Assembly: GCA_012295275.1 (NCBI GenBank)
Contig: CM022671.1
Location: 19,770,456 to 19,834,455 of the forward strand
Length of the DNA stretch: 64,000 nt
Origin: Chrysomallon squamiferum
Taxonomy: Eukaryota; Mollusca; Gastropoda; Neomphalida; Peltospiridae
Reading direction: 5' to 3'
Below the pieces are notes generated by a model, which saw only the letters and a list, made by a program, of their open reading frames with translations, did no database searches and was not told the origin of the DNA. A program made the position numbers and the translations under genes. This document shows positions 1-27,800 of the stretch, piece after piece. Positions within the stretch are counted from its first letter, which is position 1; every line of letters starts with the position of its first letter.

Positions 1-1682
1 TGGGTTCTTGGGTTTTGTAAAAATCAGAAGTATATCTCAGTTTAACTGTTTTTCATATAGAATTCATAATTTCTAACATTGGCATAGATAATCATTTAAT
101 TTCTTGATCATTTATTTACATAATATTTATATTAACAAGCTTCTTTTAAAAAATGTATTTTCTGCAACAAGCATAAAATTATCAAACAAGAAGCTATAAA
201 AATGCAACAAAGATCTGTCGGTTCTTTATTATTGTAACTTCTACTACTTAAATAAATATAAAACTTCACTGCACAAATATGGTCAAACATTTTGAAGTAT
301 GAAATGAACCAGTTATATATTTAAAATGAATTATATGTTATTACATATCCATCAACTTTCAGATATTATGTACTTCTTTTACTTCAGCATCAGACTAGTT
401 GTAGTTGAATATCAGCAGTCAGTAGTTAAACTTTGTGCTAGAAATTATCACTGAATTTGTGGCAAAATATTTTTTTTTTTACAAATGTTGGTGATATGTA
501 TTACAAAATGAAATATAAAAACTTGTTTTCTTTTTAAAGGAACAACAATCTTAAAACAGGAATTATTCCTTTAATGCTATTAATTGCAGGGAAAAAGAAA
601 ATGAAAAACTGAAATTTTAATCTAAGATAAATAGCTGTAATGAAATTTTCACTGTATTGAGAACAGATAATAAATGAAATTTCAGTTCAGAAAAAGAAAA
701 TAAGAATCTAAATTTTTTGTTACCAGCTAAAGAAATACAAGAAATTATGTGGCACCAGTAAAAAAATCTTGGCAATAATGTCACTGATTCTATTTTCTTA
801 ATATTATGAGAAAATTTATAAGTTTCTTTTTAGCCACTGTGAATTATTGGACACTTTTTATCAATATTAAACAGTTTTGGTAGTTTTGTTATTAGAATTG
901 GTGTTCTTGTTGTTTTGTTACAGTTTTTTTTTATTTTTATTAATTTTTTGCTTTTGTTTGAGTATTTAAATTTTAAAAATTTTATATATCTATTTAAATA
1001 GCTGTCAGAGGAGAAAAGGTAGATGATACTGTAGTGTGTGTTAAAATTTAATTTTGACTATGCTTTTAAAAATTGATTTTTGTTTATTTTTATTATTTTT
1101 TTTTTTTTTTACATTTTAATCTTTGGAACATTAGTAATTACTTTTCTGATGTCCCCAGATATCATGTAAATGTTCCAATATTAACAGTTGAAATATATAT
1201 AAACAAACGCACACACAGAGTAAATAAAATGAAAAAAGATTAACGAAGTAAAGAATTGATACAGTGTCTGTTTTAATATCAATCATAAATATAGGTCTGA
1301 TCAAATACTAGTTCATTCTGACTGTATACATTTCTGAAGGTGTTTAAACATTTACAGCCAAATTAAGATGATTATATTGAATTCTGGTATTTTGAGTACA
1401 ACACAAGAAGGTTCATATTATAATAGATTGTGGCTTTCATATATATATATCATAAATGTAATTTGGTTTTTCTTTTTGTATCTTATATTAAAAAATAGTG
1501 TTGAATGTGTGCCAAAAAATTGTAATTATAATGGAATAAGAAGAAAAAAATACATACATTTGTTTTATGTTTGTTGTTAATGAAGAGATTGTCTTCAAAC
1601 ACACCTCAACTACAGCATGAAAAACAATTCATGAACCATTGAATTTTAGTTTGTTTTAATGTTGAGTGATAACAAATATTTA
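1..1682 (+). repeat. Inverted repeat arm A, left copy
   Basis: This stretch reappears in reverse complement at 19861-21545 with only scattered substitutions and homopolymer-length differences; roughly 98-99% identity is my impression from reading, not a computed value. The match runs right up to position 1, so it probably continues upstream of the window. It contains no convincing coding sequence: only AT-rich DNA with T tracts and a short TA run near 1440. In the other copy the same sequence lies just downstream of the RNF123 stop codon, so this arm is probably the spacer between RNF123 and the USP15-like gene. Confidence 0.95.
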
Positions 1683-3798
1683 TAATAATTAGAGGGTTTT
1701 CTGTCATTGTTGTCGTTTAAGAAAACAGCTATAGTAAAGATTTGTTTTTACAATGTCATTTGAAAAATAACCAATCTTTGAAACAAGATTCTAAGAACTC
1801 CTGTTAAAAATAAAATGGTATGACATTTGAATTATTTTTGTATATTCATTAAAAGCATCTGTTTAGAAAGGGACTCTAACAACCTATCCAGTTACAATTA
1901 GTCAGAAAATGTATTTTCTGCTGTTTATAAAAAGCAGTGAATGAGACATCATAAAGAACAAAATTTTATTACCGACTTCTTCCCCAGATTCACTGCTGTC
2001 TTAAGTATGGTGAGATTTTGTAAAGCTAACAAATATTTATATTAAACCAAGAATTTTGGTGCTGAGAGCAACACATTTGCCATGCATGAGTAAAATGTGT
2101 TATTTGTAAAAGAATAACATACTGTATCATCTATACCTGTGTTGATTATGGTGTCAGTATGAAATTCTTGTTGGATTTTCTAAATTTTTTAAATTTTGCT
2201 TTTTATTTGTTTAGGCTAGTTATTTATTTCTTTATCAACAATGCAAGAGATATATTTATTTTGAAATAATATGTTTTTAAACAATATATTAAAGCCTGGA
2301 AACTGAATGTTAGATATTGCTTTTTAATGTTGTTAGTTGTGGTTCCATTTTGTGTTCATGGTATAGTGTCAGAATGCTTCTGGTTTCTTCGATCCTTATA
2401 TACATGGTTTTTCCTGCAGATAGCGTGTACATGAATTAAAAATATATTTTAAATTCAGTGTCTGTTATTTTACTTAAAACTGATTGCATGTATAATATGT
2501 TGGTATGATATGAATGATTTGCTTTGCATATAGATTCAAGGGATTTCTACAGAAATGTTTTATTCTAATTCTTTTAATGACTTTTTTCCCCATGGTAAAA
2601 CTTATTAGTTTTCCATTTTTAGAAATATTAAGTTCACTGTTACTATTATAAGCTGACTTACTTGCTATCAATCTAAATAATATTTTAAACTTACAGTAGC
2701 AGTCAAGTTAAAATTATCTGCACAGGTTATAATTTTATATAATTAAGAGTTTTTACCCTGCTTGCTAAGATACTTCTGAGATGTTAGCAATCAAAATCAT
2801 GGTTATCATGCTAATCAACTTAGAAAAGAAACCATCATTGGACTGCATCTTCTAAGATGGATGACGATGCTAACATAGCTCATTATATTAGTATATAATT
2901 TTTATCAAAATGTATTTTCTACAGGCAAAATAATAATTGGGATGACAAAGTTAATTATTATCAGGCTACAAAATCTACAATTTCTCTTGATAATCTAGTT
3001 CCTTTCATTTAATCTCTTTCTACTGTTACTAATAGTGTTAGTACTTTTAATCAACAGATTATGAAACATATATATTTACTTAAAATATAAATAGCAGTTT
3101 ATTTGTGTTTAAATTATTATTTTAAAACTGCTTACAGAATGAAGTAAAATTTCAATATTACTAAATTAGTAATTTAACAATTATTGGGATTTAATATACA
3201 AATGAAACTTTTTATTTTTATAGAACAAACAGTGCAAATTAAAGTGAATTATTATTAGCATTAGGTTATTGTTTTGATATAAATTTATCTTTTTCTCATG
3301 CACACATATGGTTAGATAATAAATTAAATATATTGTTATCTGTTGATGGTTTCATAAGTTAAAACATATATAATTTTCATATCCGTTAACATTACATTTC
3401 AAGGGATAATTTATTGTTTTATAAAATAATAAATGATTTAATCAAATAAATCTAGGTTTGCAAAATAATCATAAATTTCTACCAATTTAAAGTTCTTAGT
3501 GAATCATTTTTCAATCAGATTAAAAATGAAAAAAATTTAAACTTATGTTAAAATAAAATAATACAGCAGTAATGAGGATATCATAAGTCTGCTTACAACC
3601 AGTATAAATAAATATTAAAAAAATATTTTAAAAATGAAACAAGAAACACAGACACTTTAAAAGGCGTGGTACATTTACATACTTGCCAATGATCAAAGCA
3701 ATTACAAATTTCATGGGATTGTGATAAGGTCATTATTACTTGGTCCAATCGGATCAACTTTTGCAACTCGCTAATGAAAAAGATATCGTTCAACGAAA
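1683..3798. other. Noncoding 5' flank of the USP15-like gene
   Basis: About 2.1 kb of AT-rich DNA with no exon I can support. The base composition becomes less AT-rich from about 3720 to the start codon at 3799, consistent with a 5' untranslated region and core promoter, but I see no clear TATA or initiator motif. Confidence 0.5.
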
Positions 3799-16825
<13,027 letters not shown>

Positions 16826-19660
16826 AAAAACAAAAACAGCAGATGCCACTACAGAAGTATCAGAGAACAGCACAATAACCAATGGCATTGAGCCTTCAAA
16901 TGTGTGTGATGGTAATGATGAAATGGACACCTCAACATGATACTGAATATGGGTAGTACTAGACTCTAGTGTGATGTAACTTTTCTTCATTTCTTAAAAA
17001 CTAGGTGTTTTTAGGCTAAAAGTTTTAATTTCACACAATTCTTTACTTTGCAGCTGATTTTTTTTCTCTGGTATATCCATTTGAAAAAAAAAAAAATGTC
17101 TTGACAACTTACTGGTATTTTGAATGGTATAAAGACCTTGACTAGTTTTGTGTCTGTTCTTCTGTTTGATTTCAGATTTTTGTTTTCTCTTGTTGTGTCC
17201 ACTCCATTTAACTGAACCTGGACATTGTGTGTGTACAGTTTAAAAATTGATAACAAATCTGAAAACCAAACTATATATAACAGAACTGACATTAAAAAAA
17301 AAAAAAAAAAAAAAATTGTGGTAATTATTTCTTATTTTTGGATGGCATTTTGTTAGACTTATTATTTTTGTTTACTGGATGTTGAACTTTTCACACAGAC
17401 ATCTGAGAAGATCTGTTATGTGTGTCTCTCTGTTTTGTGTGAGGAAGAAAGGCATGCTATAAATTCTGCAACTTATTTATATGCACACATTGGTTTCTAG
17501 GTTAGTGTGTATTCAGAATGATTCCACATTTTCAATAAACTATGAATGAAATCACCAACCAAAGGTAGTAATAATAATAATTTGTCAGTGTATTCCTAAT
17601 ATGTAGATATTTATTTTACAAAAATGATAAACAGTTAACCATTGTACTTGTTTTGCAGATGTTCAAAAGTACTAACATTAAATTATTATATTTAATCATC
17701 CCTAAGATTCCAGAAAATGTGAGCTTCTAACTGCAGTTTAATTATATAAGTCACATTTTAGCACTTCATGGTTAATAAAATAAAAAATAAAAAAAGCAAT
17801 TATTTCATTTTCATCATCAGAAATACAAATTAATCAAAACAATCCATTTTCCATGTATTGGTTTTATCATATCAAGTAACTGAAGTTGTGGTAGCTTGTT
17901 CGGTGTTTACCAAAAGCATGACTTTAGTCAGTGGTGAAATTGAACAAATATTTTTACTTCACACCAGACAATTGTAAACTATGGATGCTATAACTTCATT
18001 AGAGAACTAACAAAGGGGAAATTTTGCACTTACTGTTGACAAAATTTTAGTGGCTTGTTTATTTAAAAAAAACAAAAAACGTTTATTAATATATCTCTTT
18101 TTGGTTTTCACTCACAACCAGTGTCTGTTATTGTTATTACACCATACATCATGAACAATATGAAATGTGTGGTTGCCAAAAATGATACACCATTGTTTCT
18201 TTATTCTTTTTACAGGAGGGTGGTTAATAAATAAAAAATAAAAATGCCCTGCTAGTTTTGATTTATGTTGGTCCCAATAATTATATCAGGGTTTATGTTT
18301 GTTATTTAAAGTAAGGTGTTAACATTATGACAGACCCTGTATAATTTTAGTTTATGCAAAGAAAAAACTGTGTATCCTTAGTTTACAGGGGAAAAGAGTT
18401 ACGAAATTGATTTTATCCTGTTGAAACAAAAGTTCAGATGTCTTATAAGATTTATATATAAATGGATTTCGGGAGGACATTAGAGTCTCGAATTAAATAA
18501 TATACAGCTTCCCTTTACATACGGACTATTTAAGGCCATTATTAATTAAATGCTAGAGTTCCATCTATTTTTATTTTACTCATTAATATCAGTATACTAG
18601 TTGGAAATTATAACAGCCCATAATATGGAGAGAAAATTCAAATGTCTACAGGAAAAAAACCAAATGTCAATTTGATTTATACATAAAAATTGTTACCTGA
18701 CAACAAAGGTGTGACTTCCATTAGAACATGAAATACTTGAATTATTTATTAAAACATTAAATACCATTTAAAAAATATTTGTAGACTACGAAAGTCATGG
18801 TATGCTGAAGGTTTTTCCAAATCATTAGATGCCATTACATTACTGTCTCCTTAAAATTTACATAATTTCTTTGAGAATATATTATAATACTTAACCTCTA
18901 TTTCACATTACTTGGTATCTTTAGCTACTTTCTTTGTATTGATATAGTTTTTTCTGACAGTGAACTGTTCAAGCCATCACAGAGTTTATCCTAAAAAGGA
19001 TTTCATGCCCAGAAAGAAAAAATATCCAGTTTAAAGCACCATGTTTGCCTGTGAAGTTGTTAACTGTTTTATTGTACAATATCACACCAAGTTATTTATG
19101 TAAAATAGTTTTACACCTGCATCTTGCATTACAAGAAATATATTTTGTGAAATGGTATTTTCCTACTGCAGTCCTATGTTAGACAGACAACAGTTTTATT
19201 CTAGATTAAGCATATCAGAAACTGAAAAAAATATTGATAATAATTCTTCTTTTATTTTTCTTCTTTTTTTTATTATCATTATTCTTTTTATTATTATTAT
19301 TTTTATTCTTTTCTTTTAGGGGGTATTTATTGTTTTCACTGATCCTCCTTATTATCATCGGTATCATTATCATTGATTTCATTTTCTTTATTATTTCTAT
19401 GAAAATAGGGACTACTTTTGATACATAAATTCAAAAATAATTACAGGAAAAATTAAATAAATTGCAGTAATGAATTTGGTTTGTTTTGAAGAAGCCATTG
19501 TGATATTTATAAATTTAATTTGTCAACATGTAAGTATGTAAATACCTAGGTGATTGCTTTGTAATACCAAGTGTGAATGCCGTGTGATTTATTTATATCT
19601 GACACATTGAATAATTTCAAGTGAATATTATAAATTTCAGTAATTTATTACATGATGATA
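16826..19660 (+). other. 3' untranslated and downstream region of USP15-like copy 1
   Basis: There is no further exon. The first 115 bases are the ancestral coding tail read out of frame because of the frameshift; the original stop (TGA 16938-16940) is still recognisable. The rest is AT-rich, conserved with 51907-54631, with an A tract at 17294-17315 and several AATAAA motifs that could be polyadenylation signals. Confidence 0.6.
17534..17539 (+). promoter_or_regulatory. Candidate polyadenylation signal AATAAA
   Basis: First well-placed AATAAA, about 600 bases after the ancestral stop and conserved in the other copy (54033-54038, minus strand). In DNA this AT-rich such hexamers occur often by chance, so this is weak. 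Confidence 0.25.
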
Positions 19661-19860
19661 NNNNNNNNNNNNNNNNNNNNNNNNNNNNNNNNNNNNNNNN
19701 NNNNNNNNNNNNNNNNNNNNNNNNNNNNNNNNNNNNNNNNNNNNNNNNNNNNNNNNNNNNNNNNNNNNNNNNNNNNNNNNNNNNNNNNNNNNNNNNNNNN
19801 NNNNNNNNNNNNNNNNNNNNNNNNNNNNNNNNNNNNNNNNNNNNNNNNNNNNNNNNNNNN
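19661..19860. other. Assembly gap of exactly 200 N
   Basis: The gap is a round 200 N, typical of a scaffolder placeholder of unknown true size. The sequence on its left is homologous to 51907 onward, and that on its right to 1682 backward. The order and orientation of the two flanking contigs are therefore inferred by the assembler and not supported by continuous sequence. Confidence 0.98.
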
Positions 19861-21545
19861 ATAAAATATTTGTTATCACTCAACATTAAAACAAACTAAA
19901 ATTCAATGGTTCATGAATTGTTTTTCATGCTGTAGTTGAGGTGTGTTTGAAGACAATCTCTTCATTAACAACAAACATAAAACAAATGTATGTATTTTTT
20001 TCTTCTTATTCCATTATAATTACAATTTTTTGGCACACATTCAACACTATTTTTTTAATATAAGATACAAAAAGAAAAACCAAATTACATTTATGATATA
20101 TATATATATAAAAGCCACAATCTATTATAATATGAACCTTCTTGTGTTGTACTCAAAATACCAGAATTCAATATAATCATCTTAATTTGGCTGTAAATGT
20201 TTAAACACCTTCAGAAATGTATACAGTCAGAATGAACTAGTATTTGATCAGACCTATATGTATGATTGATATTAAAACAGACACTGTATCAATTCTTTAC
20301 TTCGTTAATCTTTTTTCATTTTATTTACTCTGTGTGTGCGTTTGTTTATATATATTTCAACTGTTAATATTGGAACATTTACATGATATCTGGGGACATC
20401 AGAAAAGTAATTACTAATGTTCCAAAGATTAAAATGTAAAAAAAAATAATAATAAATAAACAAAAATCAATTTTTAAAAGCATAGTCAAAATTAAATTTT
20501 AACACACACTACAGTATCATGTTACTTTTCTCCTCTGACAGTTATTTAAATAGATATATAAAATTTTTAAAACTTAAATACTCAAACAAAAGCAAAAAAT
20601 TAATAAACAAAAAAATAAAAAACTGTAACAAAACAACAAGAACACCAATTCTAATAACAAAACTACCAAAACTGTTTAATATTGATAAAAAGTGTCCAAT
20701 AATTCACAGTGGCTAAAAAGAAACTTATAAATTTTCTCATAATATTAAGAAAATAGAATCAGTGACATTATTGCCAAGATTTTTTTACTGGTGCCACATA
20801 ATTTCTTGTATTTCTTTAGCTGGTAACAAAAAATTTAGATTCTTATTTTCTTTTCCTGAACTGAAATTTCATTTATTATCTGTTCTCAATACAGTGAAAA
20901 TTTCATTACAGCTATTTATCTTAGATTAAAATTTCAGTTTTTCATTTTCTTTTTCCCTGCAATTAATAGCATTAAAGGAATAATTCCTGTTTTAAGATTG
21001 TTGTTCCTTTAAAAAGAAAACAAGTTTTTATATTTCATTTTGTAATACATATCACCAACATTTGTAAAGAAAAAATATTTTGCCACAAATTCAGTGATAA
21101 TTCCTAGCACAAAGTTTAACTGCTGACTGCTGATATTCAACTACAACTAGTCTGATGCTGAAGTAAAAGAAGTACATAATATCTGAAAGTTGATGGATAT
21201 GTAATAACATATAATTCATTTTAAATATATAACTGGTTCATTTCATACTTCAAAATGTTTGACCATATTTGTGCAGTGAAGTTTTATATTTATTTAAGTA
21301 GTAGAAGTTACAATAATAAAGAACCGACAGATCTTTGTTGCATTTTTATAGCTTCTTGTTTGATAATTTTATGCTTGTTGCAGAAAACATATTTTTTAAA
21401 AGAAGCTTGTTAATATAAATATTATGTAAATAAATGATCAAGAAATTAAATGATTATCTATGCCAATGTTAGAAATAATGAATTCTATGTGAAAAACAGT
21501 TAAACTGAGATATACTTCTGATTTTTACAAAACCCAAGAACCCAA
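19861..21545 (-). repeat. Inverted repeat arm A, right copy
   Basis: Reverse complement of 1-1682. It begins at the contig edge beside the N gap and ends where the left copy meets the window edge, so its real extent is unknown. No gene is visible in it. It lies 355 bases or less from the 3' end of RNF123. Confidence 0.95.
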
Positions 21546-21899
21546 AATAAATCAGCAATTATTTTATACTCAACAAATGGAAAAAAAAAGCTTTAAATCT
21601 GTATTAGAATGGTTACATTTAAATGCAATATCCTCTTTCTTCTAGTCCTATATTAAAAATATTGTAATAAGTTCTTACCAATTCCTAAATAAACAGCAGA
21701 TATTTCAAAATAAAGCATTAAAACTCGAGCAGTCTACCGGCAGGAATTTACTTTAAAACTCTAATAACAACAACAATAATCCTTCATTTAAAAATTAAAA
21801 TTAATTTAAAATTAAGTAACATTATTCAAGAAAAGTGAAAGTTTCTGTTGCTAAAATTTCACAGATGTACATAACAGTCAATTAAAATGACTAAGGTTA
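21546..21899. other. Noncoding spacer downstream of RNF123
   Basis: AT-rich DNA between the inverted-repeat arm and the RNF123 stop codon; probably the RNF123 3' untranslated region. I see nothing else in it. Confidence 0.5.
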
Positions 21900-24800
21900 T
21901 CAATGCTTTGAGTAATTCTGACATTGTTCTCTGAGAATCTGTTTTCCTTTCAGGTCTTTTATAGATGTGATCACAGATTTGCAGAAGAAGCATTCCTTCT
22001 TTCCCATCAACTGCTGAGTAATGCAGGTCCTGAAATAAGATTTAATTTATTACAAACATACTGGTTCTATAAAAGAAGTCTCTTTTCACATAATTGCACA
22101 TATTTTTTTATTGTACTTTCTGCACTGTCAAGGTGGGGGATGATCATCAAAAGGCTAAAAATTAATATATGGTTAAAGTAAGTATTTCAAAGAACAGATT
22201 AAAATGTGATATAATATGGCATCTAATAATACAAAACACTCCCTGATAAGCTGAGAAAATCAAAATGTTGCTATTTGTCTTACTAAACGTTTAGTCAAAT
22301 ATTTCAGTCTGTTTAAACCACTTTAATTGCTGCATTACTCTCATATAAAATACTTGTCAGTGTCCTCTCTGTAAGTATGAATGACTTTATTTCAACAAAC
22401 CTGCATGATCGATGACCACATGGTACAAAAACAGCTGTTTGTGGACTGGCATAGCAGATTGTACACAGATCTTCTTCATTCACAGTGGACTGAAATTTAA
22501 AACATTTTCTGCTTAGTTAAACAAGATTTTTACCAATTATTTTCAATTAATATAAATAAATAATTAACTGTAAATTTAAAGATTTTAAAGTATTTAAATG
22601 ATTGTTAGTTAAGCACATGTTTTTTGGATAATGTTCAATTAGCTGGACTAATCTTATTAATTAACGACAAGGAATACTTTTTGCCATGAACAGAAAAACA
22701 TGTACCATGCCCTTTGATACACTAAGACATTGACTGGAATGAGAAGTATTAGTATTCAAGGACTTACGTACAGAATCCTATTTTTAGTGCTTTATCAGTA
22801 TTAATTTACAACATTTATTAAATAGGAAATTGTTGCTATCATCATCATCATTATTACTATTATTTTTGTCATTATTAAATATACATATATCCTTTTGTTC
22901 CTAATGAATTAAAGAACATGACTTAAAGAAAATAATATTAAATTTTCCATGATTCCTAGCTAAAATATCTTTGACGTATCCAAATTATTAACAGGTTGGT
23001 TTTAATTCACACGTTTTGCTGTTTGTCCAGCTCTTTCTGTTTCCCCTGCAGATACAGATACAAATTTTCTATTTCTTCCATTTCTTCTTTATTCACTTCT
23101 TCAACTGTAATCATTAAACAAAATCATGCAGTAAATTTCTCTCTATAAACAAATGTTTCTTTCAAAAATTCATAATGAATTTAAAAGATTTACAATTTTA
23201 TTTTCCATAAATATTTAAGAAAAAACAATAATAAAATAAATAAAGTAATAAACAAAAAAAACAACAACAAAATTTTTTTTTTCTAATTATGCATATCAGT
23301 TTGGCAATATCTTACAGTCTGATAAGGAAAAGAATTTATCCTTTGGTTTGACTGGAGGGATCTTTCCTAATACAAACTCTAAAGTAGACAGCTGGAAACC
23401 AGTATCTGTCAGTAATGCCTTGGTTGCCTTCTCCTTGCTGAAACCGTCAAAATAGTTAATTTATCTTTTCTTATCTAGTAATAGCTTTGTTTTACAAAAT
23501 AGGAATTATAAAGCTTAAATATGTAACTGTAAAATGTGCACGTGTATGTGTGTGCTCATTTGTATATTTCTTTCCACAGACTAACATATAAGATGAAAAT
23601 AAGTTTATTTATTGTTTAACTTTACTAAAACTGACATACTTTGAGCCAACTGGCTTGTTGATAAGCTGATTGAGAATTCCTACAGCAACTGTAAGAACTG
23701 GAAAATATGTGACACTATCCAAACCTGTATGTAAAAAACAAATACTTTTCATGAGACATTCCCAATAATGTTACAATAATATATTTAATACAAAACTACA
23801 TTGATACTGTTTCTGAAAAGGTTATTTGTTTTTTATTGATACATTTTACCAACACCTACTATAACAATTTTTTCTTTGTTCTAATAGCATTACTTTTTTT
23901 TTTTTTTTTTTTCATTTAAAAAAAATTTAACAGTTACCCAGTAATATATCAAATGTAAACATTAAGGATAAATAATTTAAGAACAAAACAGTACCTGGTA
24001 TGGGTAATGAGACCAGACTTTCAAATGCTCCACCCCTGAATGTAATTCTACTCAAAACCTGACTTAGCAACTATTTAAAAACAATATTGAATTATTTAAG
24101 TTATTGCAAGTGATTTTTTTTTTTTTAAATGTGGCAGAAACCAAAAAATGCAGTGTACAAATAAAATAAAATAATAAATACAACAATTTTATTAATGAAG
24201 AAGAATATAAATTCAGTACTGACTAGTTTCATTTAAACAGTATTAAAAAGAAAAGAAGAAGAAACACACGTACAGACAAAGACATACACACTCTATTTTC
24301 TTAATCAAGTATAAAACAATAATAACCCAAGAGAGAGTATCAACCTATATTCTCATATATAATAATAACATAACTTACTTGCATTATCCGTTTAAGGAAG
24401 AGTTCAGAAGATGGTCTTGTCCAGTCAGTAAAGAGCTGGGGTGCAATGGTTGCCACCATTTCCAACACTCTCATTAGACACACAGAAATCTCAAAACATG
24501 CAGCACAGATCTTTAACTGTCGACCTTCTAGAAACAGATGTTCAGTTTTGGTCACAAGCTGTTGAATCTGAACGTAAGAAAAAAAATCTGTTTGAAACTG
24601 CAACCTGCATATGAAAGTTCATGTAATAAATCATCCCATAAATCAGTAAAAAGCCAAGTGAAACAAATACATAAAGAAATATTGTCCATTACTAAAAGGA
24701 AATAAAAGTAAATAATTTTTTTTCTCTTTTGAGTCTTTCAAAATAAAAGTTGATAATTTCATTTTAATTTAACCTCTTCACAAATGAGGCCACATGCATG

Positions 24801-27800
24801 CCTAAAACCAAGCCTAAAATTCACTAAAGAAACTCTATTATGTTTTTACTCATTGTATTATGACTGCTATAGTAGTGACTAAAAGTACTGATGGGGTTAT
24901 GATACCAGTTATGATACAAGCTGTATAATGCAAGAAACATTTTATTATTATAACTCTTTTTTTTTTCATCATTCTTTTTAATGTTTATTAAGACATACTG
25001 ACTGAGATATCTTATTGAAAAATTTAGATTTTCATTCTCAGATGACATTACAACTTTAAAAAAAATATATTTTAAGTTAAAAAACAAAATAAAACTTGAG
25101 AAAAGAAAAACCAACTAAAGCAGATTTCATAATAAATAAAAAATCAACTAACCTCTTGCATGATGCCGACAAACTCTGAGAATGACCAGTTGAGTTGATT
25201 CATCAAAGTGTCAAGGAAACGTGTGGATGCTTTCATCATCCAGCAATATTTTAGCAAGCAGAGACTGGAACTTGAGGGACGGACATGGCTCTTTAATTGC
25301 AGTTTGTGAAAATAAAAACAACTTTTAGAAGAGCGAAAATGTGAATTGTTAATGCACAGTTGGCAAATGATCTAAGATGGGGAAAAAATGCCGAATTTTT
25401 ATATTAATAGAATTTCAATTCATAATATAGTTTGAAAATAAATTTGAGGTATTTTACAATAGGCAATACAATTTCTAAAATCTTCCCTTTGCATTCTGTT
25501 AAAGAAAACAGCTTTGTATAAGAACAAAGATGCTGCAATTTTCCACGCATATAGCACTGTATATTCTTGATTTGAAAATACATGTTTCAGTTACCATTAC
25601 CAACATATCATATAAATCTTTCAACTTACTATGCAAACTCACAAAACTAAACTCAGTTGGCTGAACTTTTGAAGGCACAAGATTTGGCAAGTAGCGATAT
25701 CGGAAGGCAAAACCACAGCCCTGGAAGAAAAAAAGAAAAAAGAAAAAATGTATTAATGAATCCAGTTTATTCTGAGTGACTACCATCACGTAACTGAAAA
25801 AACTGTGAACCACGATAGGAGTGAACTATGATATACCAGACATTCTGTTATATAATCCAGTAGAAAATCAACAAAGATCACTAAATGTATCATACATGTT
25901 AAAAGATCTCCGTATTCTATGAATTACATTTTTGTTGATATATTCCTGAAAAGAAAGAACTGAAACAATTTTCACTAACAGTGTAAAAGAAAAAGTATTT
26001 AAACCAGCTATTTCATGACTTAAACACATATTTTCCAAAGTCATACAAGAATCCAATTTGTGTGAGCCCAAGATCTGTTTTCATATGGAGCTATTAGCGC
26101 ACGGAGAACAGATTTTGACTGAAATATAAAAACATAAAGAAAATAATATATTACTTTTAAAAATGAGTCAGATGTTTTTTACAATAGTAATAAGATGTAA
26201 CTTCTTTCATAACAACAATGTAAGTTAAAACAATTAATATAATTTTTAAAGTCAGATTTCTTTACCATTTTACAATGCTGTCCAAAACCTTTGCAGTAAT
26301 AATACAATATTTAAAACAACTGTCTGATATATGTATTAGTATATTTAAAACTTATCAGATATATTACAAGAATATAACATTTAGACGCAATTGTCACGTA
26401 CATTTACTATATCTGACAATAATATAACATGCATAACAGTTTTTAAATATATTTCCAGTAATAAAGCTAACTTAACTGTTGTCATATAACTTTAAATTTT
26501 GTAACATGTGATCAAAATTATATTAAGTGAGAAAATTAAATTGTTATGTCAGTTTTTCTCATTAAAATTAAAATATGTTTACCAACCCTCTATCAGTGGC
26601 AGACAACATTAAATAAACTATCTATGTATTCATGTATCTAATATATCAAAGTAAACAAAATCATTCTGTTAAGCAAAGTCTAGATAATTTCTTATATATA
26701 TACACACAAACACATATTTTTTTACCTATCGAGAGGCAATGATTCAAGAATCTTCAGTATCCGAGGGTAACAAATAAAGCAAGTTAGAGCTTGGACTAGA
26801 TTATCACGGAAAGGCATGTTAAAAATGAATGTATATTTTCAGCTTTTACTGGTTGTTTTGACTACATTACAGAATAAGATGTCAAATGTGTTCTGAAAAA
26901 AGAGTTTGTGTGTCTTACCATTGCTGACAATTCTGGTATCAGCAAAATGATTGATGAGAAACTCTGCATATTTCTTAAGTAGCAAGTCATCATAACCTGC
27001 AAACACACCACAATAAGAAAAACAAAATTAGTATTATTTATCACTAATAAATTATCAACTGATTCTGTTCTAATAAAAGTGAAACGGTAATACACTAAAT
27101 ATTAAGGTTAGAAAAGTTTTCATTATACTGACATTTCCTGTGAGAGTTATGTTATAATAAAGATTCTCATATGTATCTATTATAAATAGAAATACATTCA
27201 TTATCTCAGAGAAAGTTTAAAGGGATTTAATTAAAATTAAATCTGGCAGGACAGAAAGATTATCGGTTTAAGTGTATATTTTTAGATAAGATAATCAGGC
27301 ACACAAATTATAAAATTTATAATCTACCATCGATTGCTTCAAATCTCATTGTAGGGTGCATGTAGTATCTCAGTGCAATATAACAGGTAATACAGGATTC
27401 TATGTAGAATTCTGGTAAATACTGAAACAGTCGGCCATACTTGGAGGCTTTCTCGATTGTTTTCAATAGTACATTTAACAGCCAGGTAATATCCCTTTGC
27501 TTGGTCTGTTTAGGATAAGAAAAAGTATTAATATTTTGTTTGTTCTTAATTTACAATACTTTTTTTGGTGAAAAATCAATTAATATTAAGAGGAGAATTT
27601 TTGGTAAAACAAATAATAACTCAAAGTAAAGCAATAATTTTGTTTAGTCATACCCAAAGTAAGTATTTTTATAATCTTTTCAATATGATAAATAAACATT
27701 TTGTTACATTATAATCAGTGTTTAGCCTGACTCTTAGGTGAAATATTTGATACAGACACATTCATAATTGTTAATGTAAAATAAAGCCTTATTGCTGGAT

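Noticed and set aside
19234-19428. Phe/Leu/Ile-rich open frame, repeated at 52139-52333
   Set aside because: Made of TTC/TTT/ATT-rich DNA in the USP 3' flank; no domain, and the same in both arms simply because the arms are homologous.
26726-26996. U12-type (AC-ending) intron upstream of the RNF123 exon lacking AG
   Set aside because: The AC would have to be excluded from the exon, but the reading frame needs it inside. The donor is an ordinary GTAAGA, and no U12 branch-point motif was seen.
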